From VXLM01 sp034421575 (GTDB taxonomy: Bacteria > Chloroflexota > Dehalococcoidia > Lucifugimonadales > VXLM01): DNA of 64,000 nucleotides. The stretch is taken from NCBI GenBank assembly GCA_034421575.1, contig DAOUKG010000079.1, positions 46,780 to 110,779 of the forward strand. Reading direction: 5' to 3'. The notes under the pieces are model-generated. The model was given only the letters and a program-made list of their open reading frames with translations, did not search any database and had not been told where the DNA came from. Shown piece after piece: positions 26,498-35,506 of this stretch; the stretch's first letter is position 1, and every line of letters starts with the position of its first letter. Made by a program: the position numbers and the translations under genes.

Positions 26498-27982
26498 CTA
26501 GAGCCACCTCTGAACGACGACCTTGCCCTCGGTGAAGAAGCGGACGGCGTCGGGACCCTGGCCATGGAGGGTGCCGAAGAACGAGTCCTTCATTCCGCCG
26601 AACGGGAAGAATGCCATGGGCGCTGCAATGCCTATGTTGACGCCGATGTTGCCGGCCTGCGTGTTGTACTGGAACTCGCGGGCGTTCCTGCCGCTCGTGG
26701 TGAAGATGCAGGCCGAGTTGCCGTAGGGGTTCGTGTGAATGGTGTCGATGGCCTCCTGGAGCGTCCCCGCCCGGAGGACGGACATGACGGGGCCGAATAT
26801 CTCCTCACGTCCGATAGCCATGTCGGGCTCCACGTCCTCGAAGATCGTCGGGTTGAGGAAGCACGTTTCGGGGTACTCGCCTACCAGATCAAGTGAGCGA
26901 CCGTCGAGTCGAAGTTGAGCGCCGTCGTCGACTCCCTGCTCGATGTAGCTCAGGACGCGGTCCTTGCCATCGGGCGACTGCATGGGCCCCATCTGGACGG
27001 ACTCGTTGAGGCCGTAGCCGACGCGGATGCGGGCGGAAGCCTCCGAAAGCTCATCCATGAATGAATCGTGGAACGAGTCGTCGCCGACGATGAGGAGGTT
27101 GGCCCCCGAAAGGCAGCGCTGTCCGGCGTTGCCGTAGAACGAGGTCAACAGCGCGGGGATGGTCGCGCGGGTGTTGGCGTCGGGCATGACGACGACGTAG
27201 TTCTTCGCGCCGCCCTGCGCGATGGCGCGCTTGCCTGCAGCGCCTGCCCGCTTGTAGACCTCTCGTGCGACCGGCGTCGAGCCGACGAAGGCGACTCCTT
27301 CTACGTCCGGGTGGTCGATGAGGGTGTTTGCGGCCTCGGTGCCTCCGTTGACGACCTGCCAGACGCCGGGTGGGAAGTCGGCCTCATCGACGAGTTCCGC
27401 TATCTTGGTCTGGCTGATTGGGTCTCTTGGCGACGGTTTGACGATGACGCAGTTGCCCGTCGCTACCGCGTACGGTGCGAACCACAGGGGCACCATGAAT
27501 GGGAAGTTGAACGGCGCGATCACGCCGAATGTTCCGAGCGGCTGACGGATGACGTACTCGTCGATGCCGCTGGCGATGTCTTCGAGGTTGTACCCCATCA
27601 TCAGCGACGGGATGCCGGAGGCCACCTCCACCTGCTCGATGCCGCGTCTCGTCTCCCCGCGCGACTCGTCGATGGTCTTGCCGTGCTCCATCGTCTGGAT
27701 GCGGCTGAGCTCCTCGAAGTTTTCCTCCATGAGCTCACGCAGGCGGTGCAGGTAGCGAGCGCGAGTTACGGGAGGAGTCGAGCGCCATTCGGGGAATACG
27801 TCGTTGGCTTCCTGTATGGCCTCGTTCACCTCATCCGCAGTAGACGTTGGCGCGTGGGCGATGACGCGCTGCCTTGCAGGGTCCATGATGTCGTGGTATT
27901 CCCCGTCGGACCTGAGCCACTCCCCGCCGACGTAGTTCCGGACGACGATTGGATCGGTAATCGGCTCTTGCAGGATGGTCAT
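26498..27982 (-). CDS. mmsA: MmsA-type CoA-acylating (methylmalonate-)semialdehyde dehydrogenase
   Basis: A 494-residue aldehyde dehydrogenase close to methylmalonate-semialdehyde dehydrogenase, which converts the semialdehyde plus CoA to propionyl- or acetyl-CoA in valine, inositol and beta-alanine catabolism. The catalytic Cys is in GNAGQRCLSG near residue 285, and the FVGSTPVA NAD-binding loop lies near 228. As in MmsA, the usual general-base Glu is replaced within QGGAKN; the residue after N is Tyr instead of the typical His. The next gene downstream is the coupled helical protein. It may feed products of the nearby aldolases into CoA metabolism. Confidence 0.88.
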   Translation of the reverse strand: MTILQEPITDPIVVRNYVGGEWLRSDGEYHDIMDPARQRVIAHAPTSTADEVNEAIQEANDVFPEWRSTPPVTRARYLHRLRELMEENFEELSRIQTMEHGKTIDESRGETRRGIEQVEVASGIPSLMMGYNLEDIASGIDEYVIRQPLGTFGVIAPFNFPFMVPLWFAPYAVATGNCVIVKPSPRDPISQTKIAELVDEADFPPGVWQVVNGGTEAANTLIDHPDVEGVAFVGSTPVAREVYKRAGAAGKRAIAQGGAKNYVVVMPDANTRATIPALLTSFYGNAGQRCLSGANLLIVGDDSFHDSFMDELSEASARIRVGYGLNESVQMGPMQSPDGKDRVLSYIEQGVDDGAQLRLDGRSLDLVGEYPETCFLNPTIFEDVEPDMAIGREEIFGPVMSVLRAGTLQEAIDTIHTNPYGNSACIFTTSGRNAREFQYNTQAGNIGVNIGIAAPMAFFPFGGMKDSFFGTLHGQGPDAVRFFTEGKVVVQRWL

Positions 27983-28072
27983 TGGGCCTCCGGGCGTGTT
28001 CGGGATCGGGGGTCATTGTACTGGTTTTAGGGGCAAGGTGGACAGAGCGGCTACCCTCTACCGCCCGACATG

Positions 28073-28101
28073 TAGTGGCAGGTTTCAAACCTGCCCCTAC
28101 C
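28073..28101. repeat. GTGGCAGGTTTCAAACCTGCCCC palindromic repeat
   Basis: A short perfect palindrome (GGCAGGTTTCAAACCTGCC) with the CCCCTAC tail typical of this genome's intergenic units. A relative lies at 50530-50559. Confidence 0.65.
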
Positions 28102-28137
28102 AACCCTGCCGCAGAGAGAGATATACGGAGGGCGGAA

Positions 28138-28537
28138 AGACGCAAGGCCGCCTGTAAGCCGAGTTCTGTATCCCGCGCGCCATTGGTTTACGCCCGTGAG
28201 GGCTTCCTCCCGATGGAGCGCGAGGCGGCGACCATCTATCTAGCCCTCCCGTTGCCGAGAGGGTCGAGCGGCCAACCCGGGGACAGGCTGGGCGCCTTGA
28301 GTCCCTCTATTAGGCCTTGCACCGGATGGGGTTTACCGTGCCCTCGATGTCACCACCGAGGCGGTGAGCTCTTACCTCGCCTTTTCACCCTTATCCCCCA
28401 GTGAATGAGGGACGGTATGTTTTCTGCGGCACTTTCCGTCGGGTTGCCCCGCCCCGCCGTTAGCGGGCATCCTGCCCAGTGGTGCTCGGACTTTCCTCCC
28501 CGACGAATCGGGGCGGCCGCCCGGCGACCTTGCGTCT
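28138..28537 (-). ncRNA. rnpB: RNase P RNA (M1 RNA)
   Basis: The catalytic RNA of RNase P, which trims 5' leaders of tRNAs. Read on the minus strand, the RNA opens with AGACGCAAGG (28537-28528), whose perfect complement CCTTGCGTCT closes it at 28147-28138, forming P1. The universally conserved GAGGAAAGTCC segment (P4/J3-4 region) lies near 28498-28488, and the 3' conserved segment ACAGAACTCGGCTTACA near 28169-28153 is typical. Length is about 400 nt, normal for bacterial A-type RNA. Several long ORFs across this stretch are shadows of the RNA. Confidence 0.93.
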
Positions 28538-28635
28538 CACCTTAAGTGTAACTCTTGAGCGTAATGTGCGTATTGCGCGCTCGCCTCAGACCCTGATTCG
28601 CTGTGAGGTTGCATTGTATTGATTGACCTGGCGTG

Positions 28636-28690
28636 TGGATTCCCGCCCCGTATCGGGGTACGGGGTGACGTTCTTTCGCGGGAATCACGG
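28636..28690. repeat. Dispersed repeat (second copy of 2808-2860)
   Basis: GGATTCCCGCCCCGTATCGG followed by GGTACGGGGTGACGTTCTTT and CGCGGGAATCACGG. It lies between rnpB and the recombinase stop. Confidence 0.75.
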
Positions 28691-28751
28691 ATAGGACGTG
28701 TCTCGGGAGGAGAGTATCCGAGAGTTACAGGGTAACTCTCGCGAAGTCACG

Positions 28752-30095
28752 CTAGACTTCGACCTCGATCTTGTCGTCCTGGACGATGATTCGTCCGACG
28801 TGTTCCCAGAGGAAGTCCTTGCGGCGTTCCATGTCGAGGGTGCCCCAGTGGTCGAGCACGTTGATGACGTCGGACGGCTCCACGCTGCGAGATTCACTCT
28901 TCCTTGCCAGGTCGAGGGCGGCGAGGTACTCCCCCACTTCCCTTGTGCCTATCTCGTTCTTGGCCGCGCGTCTCATGGCGCGCTTGAAGAGGCGCTCGGC
29001 ATTCTGCACGCGCTCGCGCCGGAGGGCTGCGACGTCGCGCATTCGCTCGGCCTCGCCCTCGTCATTCAGGACTCCGGCGGCCTTGGCCAGCACGGTGTAC
29101 TTGACCTGTGTGAGGGCCTCGCGTTCGAGCTGGTCTTCCTTCCATGTGTGGTAGTCGCAGGTGCTCTGGTTGTTCTTGGACTGGCACTGGTAGTAGCGAT
29201 ACACGCCGGTGACCCTCTTCTTGTCGGTCTTGCGGCGCCAGGACTGGCGGCGGGTGACGCCCATCATCTTGTTGCCGCAGTAGCCACAGTAGACGAAACC
29301 GGAGAGGAGGAACGGCTCCGGCTGGATGATCCTGCCGGTCGGACGGCGGGACTTGAGCCGCTCGGCAGCCTCATTGAAGACTTCCCGGGGGATGATGGCC
29401 TCGTGCATGCCGGGCCTGCGGATGCCGAAGCGCTCGTAGGTGCCTATGTAGGACCGGTTGCGGATGATGTCGCGAATGCTGACGACGTTCCAACTCCCAC
29501 CGCGACGGGTCTTGATGCCGCGCTCGTTCAGTTCCTGCGCGATCAGGCGGAACCCCATCTCTTCCTGCGTGTAGAGGCGAAAGATGAGCTCGACCACCTT
29601 GGCCTCTTCCGGCACGATCTCAAGGTTGCCGTTCTCTCCGGCGCGGTAACCGTAGAGGACACGTCCGAGGACATTACCCTCCAGCGCGCGGGCCTCCATG
29701 GCCTCCTTGATACGGCGCGCCCTCGTGACGGAGACTCCGGCAATGCCGGGAGTGTTGAAGACGTTTTGAAACGGGTCGGGATACTCGTCGTCCCAGCACC
29801 TGATCTCCGCATCGTGTCGATTGAGTTCAATGATCGACCTGGCGACCGATTCCAGGTCGGTTCCCAGGTGAGTGGCGTCAGGCACCGTAACGAGAAACTC
29901 GCTGTCGGACGACTCGAGAAATGACACCAATCGCTGAAATGCGTCATCCGGAACGCCGACCTCAGGTCCCTCCGTGAAAAAGACCTGGTACGTCTGGTGC
30001 ATGTTGTACGTGCAGAAACGCTTGAAGTCACGCTGCATGGTATCCAGCGCGTCGGGCGTTGGGTCGGGCAGCTTGAAATATGCGATGGCTCTCAA
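28752..30095 (-). CDS. Large serine recombinase-like protein with a degenerate catalytic domain
   Basis: A 447-residue protein with the order of a large serine recombinase: an N-terminal resolvase-like fold (1-115), recombinase domain (about 117-220, with NVLGRVLYGYRAG and the helix GFRLIAQELNERGI), zinc-ribbon Cys at 270, 273, 304 and 313, and a coiled coil. The nucleophile motif YxRxS is YFKLP at residues 6-10 and the second Arg motif is THLGTD at 75-80, so catalysis is probably lost. The TTG start at 30095 has TGAGG eight bases upstream, ten bases after the stop of the C4 zinc-ribbon gene. No att sites or phage genes are nearby. A domesticated DNA-binding role is likely. Confidence 0.8.
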   Translation of the reverse strand: MRAIAYFKLPDPTPDALDTMQRDFKRFCTYNMHQTYQVFFTEGPEVGVPDDAFQRLVSFLESSDSEFLVTVPDATHLGTDLESVARSIIELNRHDAEIRCWDDEYPDPFQNVFNTPGIAGVSVTRARRIKEAMEARALEGNVLGRVLYGYRAGENGNLEIVPEEAKVVELIFRLYTQEEMGFRLIAQELNERGIKTRRGGSWNVVSIRDIIRNRSYIGTYERFGIRRPGMHEAIIPREVFNEAAERLKSRRPTGRIIQPEPFLLSGFVYCGYCGNKMMGVTRRQSWRRKTDKKRVTGVYRYYQCQSKNNQSTCDYHTWKEDQLEREALTQVKYTVLAKAAGVLNDEGEAERMRDVAALRRERVQNAERLFKRAMRRAAKNEIGTREVGEYLAALDLARKSESRSVEPSDVINVLDHWGTLDMERRKDFLWEHVGRIIVQDDKIEVEV

Positions 30096-30105
30096 TGGAC
30101 CATCC

Positions 30106-30807
30106 TCAGGCGAGATAGAGGATGCGGTGACACGAACCGCACTGCATGGGCGTGTCAGTCGACCGGATGCGCTGTTGTTCAGACGTGCTGAGGGCCATGC
30201 GGCATGTCGAGCACAGCCCCCGTTCGACCTTGGCAATGGCGGCACCGCCCCTGTTCGCACGCAGGGTATCGTACCGATGAAGGGAGGGCGCGGGAATGGA
30301 GTCCCTCATATCCTCGCGGCGGGGCGTCAACTCATCGAGCGATGACCTCAGTTCTTCGGCCTTCTTCGAGAGGGTCTCGACGGTCGCCGCACGCTGTTCT
30401 TCCAAGCGGCGGACGACCTCTCGACCCTTTTCAAGGGTTCCGTCCACTTCGTCCACCGAGACCATGACCTCCAGCAGGCGGTCCTCGTTCTCGGCAATGG
30501 CCTGCTCCGTGGAGGCGCGTTCCTCTTCTGCCGCCTCCATCTCCTTTACGCTGGTGATAGCGCCGCTATACATCCGCTCCTGGGTGCGACCCAGTCGTGT
30601 CTGTAGGTCCTCAATGGTGCGGTCTAGCGACCTGCGGTTGGCGGCAAGCCGCTCGGCGTGGGTCTCCAGAGCGACGACTCGCCTTCGCGCCTCTGCCGCC
30701 ACGGAATCATCCGCCAGTTCCGCCTCAGTGGCGGCAAGCGACTCCTTCAACTCATCGATCTGAATGTCGAGTTCCTGGAGTTCGTAGAGTTGTTGAAGCT
30801 CGGACAT
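30106..30807 (-). CDS. Coiled-coil protein with C4-type zinc ribbon (CT398-like)
   Basis: A 233-residue protein: a long antiparallel coiled coil (about residues 5-170, Glu/Arg rich) and a C-terminal C4 zinc ribbon with CSTC and CGSC pairs near residues 200-228. The family, widespread in bacteria, includes CT398/HP0958-like proteins proposed to bind RNA or sigma factors. The ATG at 30807 begins the typical MSELQQLYELQELD; an in-frame ATG 12 bases upstream is an alternative. Ten bases separate it from the downstream recombinase-like gene, so the two probably share a transcript. Confidence 0.85.
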   Translation of the reverse strand: MSELQQLYELQELDIQIDELKESLAATEAELADDSVAAEARRRVVALETHAERLAANRRSLDRTIEDLQTRLGRTQERMYSGAITSVKEMEAAEEERASTEQAIAENEDRLLEVMVSVDEVDGTLEKGREVVRRLEEQRAATVETLSKKAEELRSSLDELTPRREDMRDSIPAPSLHRYDTLRANRGGAAIAKVERGLCSTCRMALSTSEQQRIRSTDTPMQCGSCHRILYLA

Positions 30808-31015
30808 GGGCTCACACATTCCGACGGAGACAGGCCAAAGGATGAGGACCAGCCTTCAGCATTCGTGATTGTAGTATATCGCGCACCGTGGCAATTGCAT
30901 ATCGGAGAATACGTGACACATTTGCAGAGGCCCGCAATCGTTAACAATCCGTTAGAATAGCACCGCCGCATTCACGTAGTTCTTGGGCGATAATCAATAT
31001 GGTGAAGGCCGACGA

Positions 31016-32446
31016 GTGATAATTCACACGAGAACCAAGACCAAGATCGTCTGCACCCTTGGGCCTTCCACGTCCTCGGCCAGGAGGATTCGCAGCCTCG
31101 TGGAGGAGGGCATGAGCGTTGCCCGCCTGAACATGTCGCACGGCACCCCGGAGGAGCACGCCGAGAGAATCGGGTTGGTGCGCGAGGCGGCCATCGAGAC
31201 CGGAATTCCCACCGCGGTGATGATCGACGTGCCGGGGCCGAAGTATCGGACCGGCCCGATGGAAAGTGAAACGCTGCGGCTGGAATCGGGGCAGGACTTC
31301 ACGCTGACCAGCCGGGACGTCGTCGGCGACAGGCACATCGTTTCGGTCTCACCACCTGGGATACATCGTGACGCAAAGCTCGATGCGCCCCTGCTGCTCG
31401 ATGACGGGATGATGGAGCTGGCCGTGCATGGGGTTGACGGCATGGACGTTCACTGCAGGGTCGTTCGGGGCGGCCAGCTGACGGAGAAGCGCGGGGTGAC
31501 CGTGCCCGGCAGGGACCCCACGCAGGAATTCCCCGGGGAGCAGGCGAAGGTGGCACTGAAGTTCGCCGCGGAGCAGAAGGCTGATTTCGTTGCGCTCTCA
31601 ATGGTGTCCTCCGCAGATGCGGTCCGGACCGCACGAGAATTGCTCGGCGAATACGGCCACGATCCCTTCGTCGTCTCCAAGATCGAACTGGCAGGGGCGG
31701 TCAGGAACTTTTCGGATATCCTCGACGCGAGCGATGGGATCATGGTGGCGCGGGGCGATATGGGCGTGGAGCTGCCGCTCGCCGAGGTGCCCATGATCCA
31801 GAAACGGCTGATCCGCGAGTGCAACGAACGAGGGAAGCCCGTCATCACGGCGACCCAGATGCTGGAGTCGATGGTCACGTCGCCGGTGCCCACCCGCGCA
31901 GAGGTGACGGACATCGCCAACGCTATATTCGACGGCACCGACGCGATCATGCTCTCCGGAGAGACTGCAACCGGCGATCATCCCGTCGAGGCTGTCCGCT
32001 TCATGGCGGAGGCGGCGATGTTCGCCGAGGCATACCTCCCGTATGACCGGCTGCTCGAGGAACGCAGTGGTCATGCGGAGAATAAGGTGGACGACGCTAT
32101 CGCCTACAACGCCTGTCACACCGCGCAGCAGCTCAGTTCCAAGCTCATCGTCGCCTTTACGGAGTCGGGATCGACGGCCGGAAGGGTCTCCAAGTACCGT
32201 CCGCAGGCCCACATCATTGCCCTGACGTCGACCGAACGAGTGCAGAGAAGGCTCCTCTTGACGTGGGGAACGACTCCGTACGTTGTGCCGTCATTCGACC
32301 AGGTTGACGGCTTCTTCGATTTGGCCGAGCAGTACGCGAAGGAGGCGGCGGGGCTCAGGAAGGGGCAGCCTGTCGTGCTGGTGGCGGGACTGCCGATAGG
32401 CGTCTCGGGCGGTACGAACCTTCTCCGGGTACTTACGGTGAATTAG
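31016..32446 (+). CDS. pyk: Pyruvate kinase, divergent form
   Basis: A 476-residue enzyme transferring phosphate from phosphoenolpyruvate to ADP at the end of glycolysis. Hallmarks are KIVCTLGP at the N-terminus, VSKIEL with the catalytic Lys-Ile-Glu, IMVARGDMGVE, VITATQMLESM and PTRAEVTDIANAIFDGTDA. A C-terminal allosteric-type domain with SGSTAGRVSKYRP is present. Two usually strict segments differ: MSHG instead of NFSHG, and DVPGPKYRTG instead of DTKGPEIRTG. The start is GTG at 31016 with GAAGG seven bases upstream and the family N-terminus directly after. It stands alone, divergent from the zinc-ribbon gene. Confidence 0.92.
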   Translation: MIIHTRTKTKIVCTLGPSTSSARRIRSLVEEGMSVARLNMSHGTPEEHAERIGLVREAAIETGIPTAVMIDVPGPKYRTGPMESETLRLESGQDFTLTSRDVVGDRHIVSVSPPGIHRDAKLDAPLLLDDGMMELAVHGVDGMDVHCRVVRGGQLTEKRGVTVPGRDPTQEFPGEQAKVALKFAAEQKADFVALSMVSSADAVRTARELLGEYGHDPFVVSKIELAGAVRNFSDILDASDGIMVARGDMGVELPLAEVPMIQKRLIRECNERGKPVITATQMLESMVTSPVPTRAEVTDIANAIFDGTDAIMLSGETATGDHPVEAVRFMAEAAMFAEAYLPYDRLLEERSGHAENKVDDAIAYNACHTAQQLSSKLIVAFTESGSTAGRVSKYRPQAHIIALTSTERVQRRLLLTWGTTPYVVPSFDQVDGFFDLAEQYAKEAAGLRKGQPVVLVAGLPIGVSGGTNLLRVLTVN

Positions 32447-32501
32447 GCTCTCTTGGCTTTCTTGAATTTCTTCCCGAAATTCCCGGTCAAGTCGTCATTC
32501 C

Positions 32502-32574
32502 CACGAAAGCGGGAATCTATTCCACACAGAGAGCATGCGTGCCCACCAATGGATTCCCGCTTTCGCGGGAATGA
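32502..32574. repeat. Inverted pair of CATTCCCACGAAAGCGGGAATC-type repeats
   Basis: A block at 32502-32521 and its reverse-complement partner at 32552-32574 share a GCGGGAAT core. They lie between the converging pyruvate kinase and polyprenyl synthase genes, where a bidirectional terminator is expected. Confidence 0.65.
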
Positions 32575-32613
32575 CGGGAAATGTCCACACAGACTAGAGG
32601 TCTCTCCGCGTTT

Positions 32614-33612
32614 CTAGCTGCGGCGTACGACCACGTAGTCGACGAGGGCCTCTAATGATTCGCGGGAGCGATTCTTCGGCAGGTCGCTGATGGCATTGAG
32701 GGCGGAGCGGCAGTAGTCCTCGGCAACGGCGTAGGAGTCGGCGATGACCTTGTCGTCGCCGATCACTTCGATGGCGGACTCCAACAGGGCTCCATCGCCC
32801 GGTTCGGCAAAGTAGTCTCGAATGGCGGTGGAGTCAGGCCACCTCTCAAGGGCAAGGATCATTGGAAGGGTCAGCACTCCGTGCCGCAGGTCGTTGCCGA
32901 CAGGCTTGCCGATCTCGTCGGTCGACCCCTCGACATCGAGAATGTCGTCGACGATCTGGAATGCCATGCCGAGTGAGTAACCGTAGTCCCGCAGCTTATT
33001 GGCCGTCGATTCCGGCGCGTCGCTGAGGACGGCTCCGGACTCGGTCGCCGTGGTGAACAGCGAAGCGGTCTTCTCGTAGATGCGGGTCAAATACTGCTCG
33101 CGCGACTGGGAGGCATCGTACCTGACGACCATCTCGTCCATCTCGCCGCTGGAGAGTTCCTTGATGGTCTCGGCAAACCGTCGAATGACGCGGATATTAC
33201 CGGTATCGCAAACGTAGGTAGCCGACGTGGCGAACAGGTAGTCGCCCAGCACGACGGCGGCATTGCCTCCCCATATCTTGCTGACGGTGGCTCGACCGCG
33301 CCGGACCTCGGACTGGTCGACGGTGTCGTCGTGGATCAGGGAGGCGATGTGCAGAAGCTCAACTGCCGTCGCCATCGTCTCAGCACGCTCGCCGTCATTG
33401 GGGTGAAATCCGGCAGAGAGCAGAGTTAAGGTCGGTCGGATGCGCTTTCCCTTGGTCTCGAGCGCATGGTCGAGGAGCTGCGCCAGGAAAGGGGACTTGT
33501 GGTTGACCATGTCGCGCAGGGACGACTTGACACGTTCGAGTCCGTCGACTACGGGAGCATGGATGTATGCGAGCGCGTCGCTCGGCGATTCGAATCCGTT
33601 CACGCCTGGCAT
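32614..33612 (-). CDS. Polyprenyl (all-trans) diphosphate synthase
   Basis: A 332-residue class I isoprenyl transferase that chains isopentenyl diphosphate units for quinone, carotenoid or cell-wall lipids. The first Asp-rich motif DDTVD is in LIHDDTVDQSEVRRG near residue 85, and the second DDILD in QIVDDILDVEGS near residue 222. GKRIRPTLTLL (about 45-55) is the IPP-binding segment. The ATG at 33612 has GAGGAG directly upstream; a long frame extension before it lacks similarity. Product length cannot be read reliably by eye; hepta- to octaprenyl is typical for this length. Confidence 0.92.
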   Translation of the reverse strand: MPGVNGFESPSDALAYIHAPVVDGLERVKSSLRDMVNHKSPFLAQLLDHALETKGKRIRPTLTLLSAGFHPNDGERAETMATAVELLHIASLIHDDTVDQSEVRRGRATVSKIWGGNAAVVLGDYLFATSATYVCDTGNIRVIRRFAETIKELSSGEMDEMVVRYDASQSREQYLTRIYEKTASLFTTATESGAVLSDAPESTANKLRDYGYSLGMAFQIVDDILDVEGSTDEIGKPVGNDLRHGVLTLPMILALERWPDSTAIRDYFAEPGDGALLESAIEVIGDDKVIADSYAVAEDYCRSALNAISDLPKNRSRESLEALVDYVVVRRS

Positions 33613-33742
33613 TCCGCTCCTCGCAACGTTTGGGACTGATCTAAGTGCCCGGTTGTTACCATGACCCCTGACATTGCCGGACCCGGACAATGTGCCAAGA
33701 GACGGTGAAGGAAAGAAGGACCCGCTGGGACAGACAGGGCGT

Positions 33743-35422
33743 TCACCTCTGTTGGCCCAGACGTTCGGTCTCCTGCTCCGCGATGGACTCGTCGAGCTTT
33801 TGGAACAGGGGAGCCGGCTTCTCCAGGCGCCGGCCGGATTCGAGGTCGGTGGGAGACCAGTCCCAGCCCTCATCGACCACCGATCCGGAGAATCCCAACA
33901 TGGTATGCAGCTTCTCACAGCTGAACGGCAGGAAGGGATAGAGCGCCTTCTTCAGGCAGTTGATGACGGTCATGGCAATCCACAGCGTGGTGGCGGTCGT
34001 GATCCTGTCGGTCTTGGCCGTCTGCCACGGGGCCTTCCGGTCGAGGTAGCGATTTGCCGACTGGGCCAGCGCCATTGCGCCATCGGTGAGTGCGGCCCGG
34101 AACTTGCACAGGGCGATGTTCTCCCCCACCTCTGAGAAGCGACGCTCGGCCTCCTCCAGGAGGGCGCGGGAATCGTCGTCGAGCTGTCCCGGCGTCGGGA
34201 CGGCGCCGTCGAAGTTGCGGTAGGACATGGTGAGGACGCGATGCACGAGGTTGCCGAAGGTGGCGACCAGTTCATCGTTGTTGCGCCTGACGTACTCGGC
34301 CCATGAGAAGTCGGAGTCGCTCGTCTCCGGCATCCCGGCGGCGATGACGTACCGCAGCGGATCCGGGTCGTAGCGGTCGAGGTAGTCCGGCAGCCAGATG
34401 GCCCACGAGCGGCTGGTCGAGAGCTTCATGCCCTCGAGGTTCATGTACTCGTTGGCGGGAACGTCGTAGGGAAGGTTCAGCCCGCCGTAGCCCAGGAGCA
34501 TGGAGGGCCAAATGACCGTATGGAAGGGGATGTTGTCCTTGCCCATGAAGTAGTAGGAACGGGCCTCGTCGGCCTGCCAGAAGTCCTTCCAGCGGTCGGG
34601 TTCGCCGCGCAGCGCGGCCCATTCTTTGGAGGCGGAGAGGTAGCCGATCACCGCCTCGAACCACACGTAGATGCGCTTGCTTTCGTAGCCGTCCAGGGGA
34701 ACGGGAATGCCCCACTCGATGTCACGGGTGATGGGCCGGTCCTGAAGGCCTCCCTCGAGGTAGCCGATGGAGAAGTTCTTGACGCTGGGACGCCAGTGCT
34801 CCTGCGGGCGTATCCAGTCGAGCAACTCGTCCTCGAACGCGGTGAGCTTGAGGAAGAAGTGCTCGGTCTCCTTGAATATCGGAGTGTCTCCGCTAAGGCG
34901 GCTGCGGATGTCGATGAGTTCCTGCGCGTCGAGGGTGCGACCGCAGTTGTCACACTGGTCGCCGCGCGCGCCGTCGAAATCGCAGTGCGGGCAGGTGCCC
35001 TCGACGTAGCGGTCGGCGAGGAAGCGTCCATCGACCTCGCTGTACGGCTGGAGCATCGTCTCGATGTAGAGATTGCCGTTCTCGTAGAGGCGCGTGAAGA
35101 TATCCTGCGAGACCTCGGTGTGGTTGTCGGTGTGCGTGGAAGTGAACAGATCGAAGCTGATGCCGAGCCTGTCCCAGCAGTCGAGGAACTCTGCGTGGTA
35201 CTGGCTGAATACCTCCTCCGGCGTGATGCCGCGCTTTTCGGCCTCGAGCGTCACGGGCGTGCCGTGCGAGTCGCTGCCGGAGACCATGAGGACGTCGTTG
35301 TCCTTCAGGCGGTGATACCGGGCGAAGATGTCGGCAGGGACGTATGCGCCTGCCGCATGGCCTATATGGATGGAGCCGTTGGCGTACGGCCATGCAACGG
35401 CGACGAGGATGCGTTCGGACAT
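33743..35422 (-). CDS. metG: Methionyl-tRNA synthetase
   Basis: A 559-residue class I synthetase charging tRNA-Met. The HIGH motif is at residues 19-22 (SIHIGHAAG). The zinc knuckle has CPHC followed by CDNC near residues 130-146. The KMSKS equivalent is KLSTS (GMKLSTSRS), a known variant. The alpha-helical anticodon domain fills residues 380-520. There is no C-terminal tRNA-binding (EMAP-like) extension. The ATG at 35422 begins the usual family N-terminus; a 22-residue extension is rejected. It lies 84 bases after rsmI, in the order rsmI-metG-polyprenyl synthase on the minus strand. Confidence 0.95.
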   Translation of the reverse strand: MSERILVAVAWPYANGSIHIGHAAGAYVPADIFARYHRLKDNDVLMVSGSDSHGTPVTLEAEKRGITPEEVFSQYHAEFLDCWDRLGISFDLFTSTHTDNHTEVSQDIFTRLYENGNLYIETMLQPYSEVDGRFLADRYVEGTCPHCDFDGARGDQCDNCGRTLDAQELIDIRSRLSGDTPIFKETEHFFLKLTAFEDELLDWIRPQEHWRPSVKNFSIGYLEGGLQDRPITRDIEWGIPVPLDGYESKRIYVWFEAVIGYLSASKEWAALRGEPDRWKDFWQADEARSYYFMGKDNIPFHTVIWPSMLLGYGGLNLPYDVPANEYMNLEGMKLSTSRSWAIWLPDYLDRYDPDPLRYVIAAGMPETSDSDFSWAEYVRRNNDELVATFGNLVHRVLTMSYRNFDGAVPTPGQLDDDSRALLEEAERRFSEVGENIALCKFRAALTDGAMALAQSANRYLDRKAPWQTAKTDRITTATTLWIAMTVINCLKKALYPFLPFSCEKLHTMLGFSGSVVDEGWDWSPTDLESGRRLEKPAPLFQKLDESIAEQETERLGQQR

Positions 35423-35506
35423 TGATAGCTCAGCAAGAATGACTGCATCAATGGTACCACAACCACCCTGCCCGCTCCCCCATTCCACGCACCTCGCGGC
35501 GAGTAG

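Noticed and set aside
27068..28030. 320-aa plus-strand frame
   Set aside because: Antisense shadow of the MmsA-type dehydrogenase gene.
27982..28404. Open frame of 140 aa on the plus strand near 28 kb
   Set aside because: It lies across the RNase P RNA, whose P1 helix and conserved segments explain the sequence; no protein-family signal is seen.
30952..30958. TAGAAT-like -10 upstream of pyruvate kinase
   Set aside because: No matching -35 at acceptable distance and no extended -10; not reported as a promoter.
34520..35425. 301-aa plus-strand frame
   Set aside because: Antisense shadow of metG.
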